Positions 63,580 through 64,000 of a DNA stretch of 64,000 bases are shown here, piece after piece; position 1 is the stretch's first letter, and each line of letters opens with the position of its first letter. The DNA comes from Maritalea porphyrae (GTDB lineage Bacteria; Pseudomonadota; Alphaproteobacteria; Rhizobiales; Devosiaceae), in the NCBI RefSeq assembly GCF_027213965.1, contig NZ_JAPWGX010000005.1, positions 62,001 to 126,000 on the forward strand, written 5' to 3'. A model generated the notes under the pieces. The model did no database searches. It was not told the DNA's origin and saw only the letters and a program-made list of their open reading frames with translations. A program made the position numbers and the translations under genes.

Positions 63580-64000
63580 ATGGCCAAAGTCCTGATTATC
63601 GACGATGACCCGGTGCAATGCCGCCTTAGCACCCAAATTCTAAAGACCAACGGCTATGAAGCTTTTGAAGCCCTTTCTGGCGCTGAAGGCCTCAAACTGC
63701 TTGAAGAGACTCAAATCGACGCGGTTATTCTTGATCTGATCATGCCTGAAATGGATGGCATGGCGGTCATGGCCGAAATGAACAAACGGAACCTGCCCCA
63801 ACCCATAATCGTTCAAACTGCGAATTCGTCCATTGAAACAATTGTCACCGCCATGCGCCACGGGGCAACTGATTTCTTCGTTAAACCCGTTGCACCTGAA
63901 CGCCTTGTCATTTCCTTACAAAATGCCCTAAAACGTCAAAGCCTTGAGACGTGTTTAAGAACGGAGCGGAACCGGTTGTCCGGTCACTTCGGTTTTGACG
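63580..64000 (+). CDS. Response regulator, N-terminal receiver (runs off the window)
   Basis: The first 140 residues. The receiver domain MAKVLIIDDDPVQCRLSTQILKTNGYEAFEALSGAEGLKLLEETQIDAVILDLIMPEMDGMAVM has the acidic pocket (DDD), the phosphorylatable Asp in LDLIMP and the Lys in FFVKPVAPERL. The linker QNALKRQSLETCLRTERNRLSGHFGFD is typical of NtrC-type regulators just before the sigma-54 AAA+ domain, so a sigma-54 activator is likely, but that domain lies outside the window. Confidence 0.88.
   Translation, partial: MAKVLIIDDDPVQCRLSTQILKTNGYEAFEALSGAEGLKLLEETQIDAVILDLIMPEMDGMAVMAEMNKRNLPQPIIVQTANSSIETIVTAMRHGATDFFVKPVAPERLVISLQNALKRQSLETCLRTERNRLSGHFGFD

Noticed and set aside
1-64000. CRISPR arrays, rRNA or tRNA genes, insertion sequences, prophage
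   Set aside because: No regularly spaced repeats, no transposase, integrase or phage protein, and no tRNA-like or rRNA sequence was recognised.

Overview
The window reads as a chromosomal segment of an alphaproteobacterium of the order Hyphomicrobiales (Rhizobiales), possibly a marine Devosia/Maritalea-like lineage; the genus is inference. The order-level evidence is gene order and lineage-restricted families: ruvCAB next to ybgC-tolQRA-tolB, zapA next to 6S RNA and the 5-formyl-THF ligase, tkt-gap-pgk(-fba), rpmE next to RcdA (DUF1465) and DUF1192, TrcR (DUF1013), and pntAA-pntAB-pntB behind the aa3-oxidase subunit IV. Coding is dense. I see no rRNA, tRNA, CRISPR array, insertion sequence or prophage.

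Layout. 0-10.8 kb, almost all minus strand: ruvC-ruvA-(membrane protein)-ruvB, a Tat-type metallophosphoesterase, two tandem NUDIX hydrolases, a secreted protein, ybgC, tolQRA and the start of tolB, with yebC, a PCuAC copper chaperone and a DUF1330 protein upstream. 10.8-12.0 kb has no gene and is packed with palindromes, including a 21-bp inverted repeat and several copies of a short dispersed repeat. 12.0-15.0 kb: YmdB-like phosphoesterase, 5-formyl-THF cyclo-ligase, 6S RNA, zapA and a coiled-coil protein. 15.1-33.1 kb: the central carbon cluster tkt-gap-pgk and fba, split by a 9-kb accessory block (19.5-28.5 kb) of HxlR regulators, medium-chain oxidoreductases, a VOC protein, a tautomerase, an NTF2-like protein, a methyltransferase and small membrane proteins; then a ThiE-like protein, a Sel1 protein, efp and an inositol monophosphatase.

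33.2-43.2 kb is more variable: an AraC-type membrane regulator, a lipoprotein hydrolase, a HAD phosphatase, an ATPase gene flanked by a 65-bp direct repeat that carries a promoter, a MotA/ExbB-OmpA pair, a GST, a GNAT and an ABC exporter. 43.4-47.1 kb holds rpmE, rcdA, a candidate CtrA-controlled sRNA, two DUF1192 genes, a quinone oxidoreductase and trcR. 47.2-58.2 kb holds a KefB-type antiporter with a leader peptide inside a hairpin, an RNHCP protein, a 2'-5' RNA ligase-like protein, a TauE permease, two YdcH-like proteins, purEK, rpsU, a FrnE-like thioredoxin-fold protein, a membrane hydrolase, a MarR/cytochrome b561 pair and a transglutaminase-like protein. 58.3-64 kb holds pntB-pntAB-pntAA, the 43-residue oxidase subunit IV, an M3 oligopeptidase and the start of a response regulator with a CtrA box upstream.

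No entirely new multi-gene system is evident. The most unusual signals are regulatory or structural: the duplicated promoter around the ATPase gene, the leader ORF and hairpin before the antiporter, the CtrA-box/sRNA locus near rcdA, and the palindrome-rich gene-free stretch.
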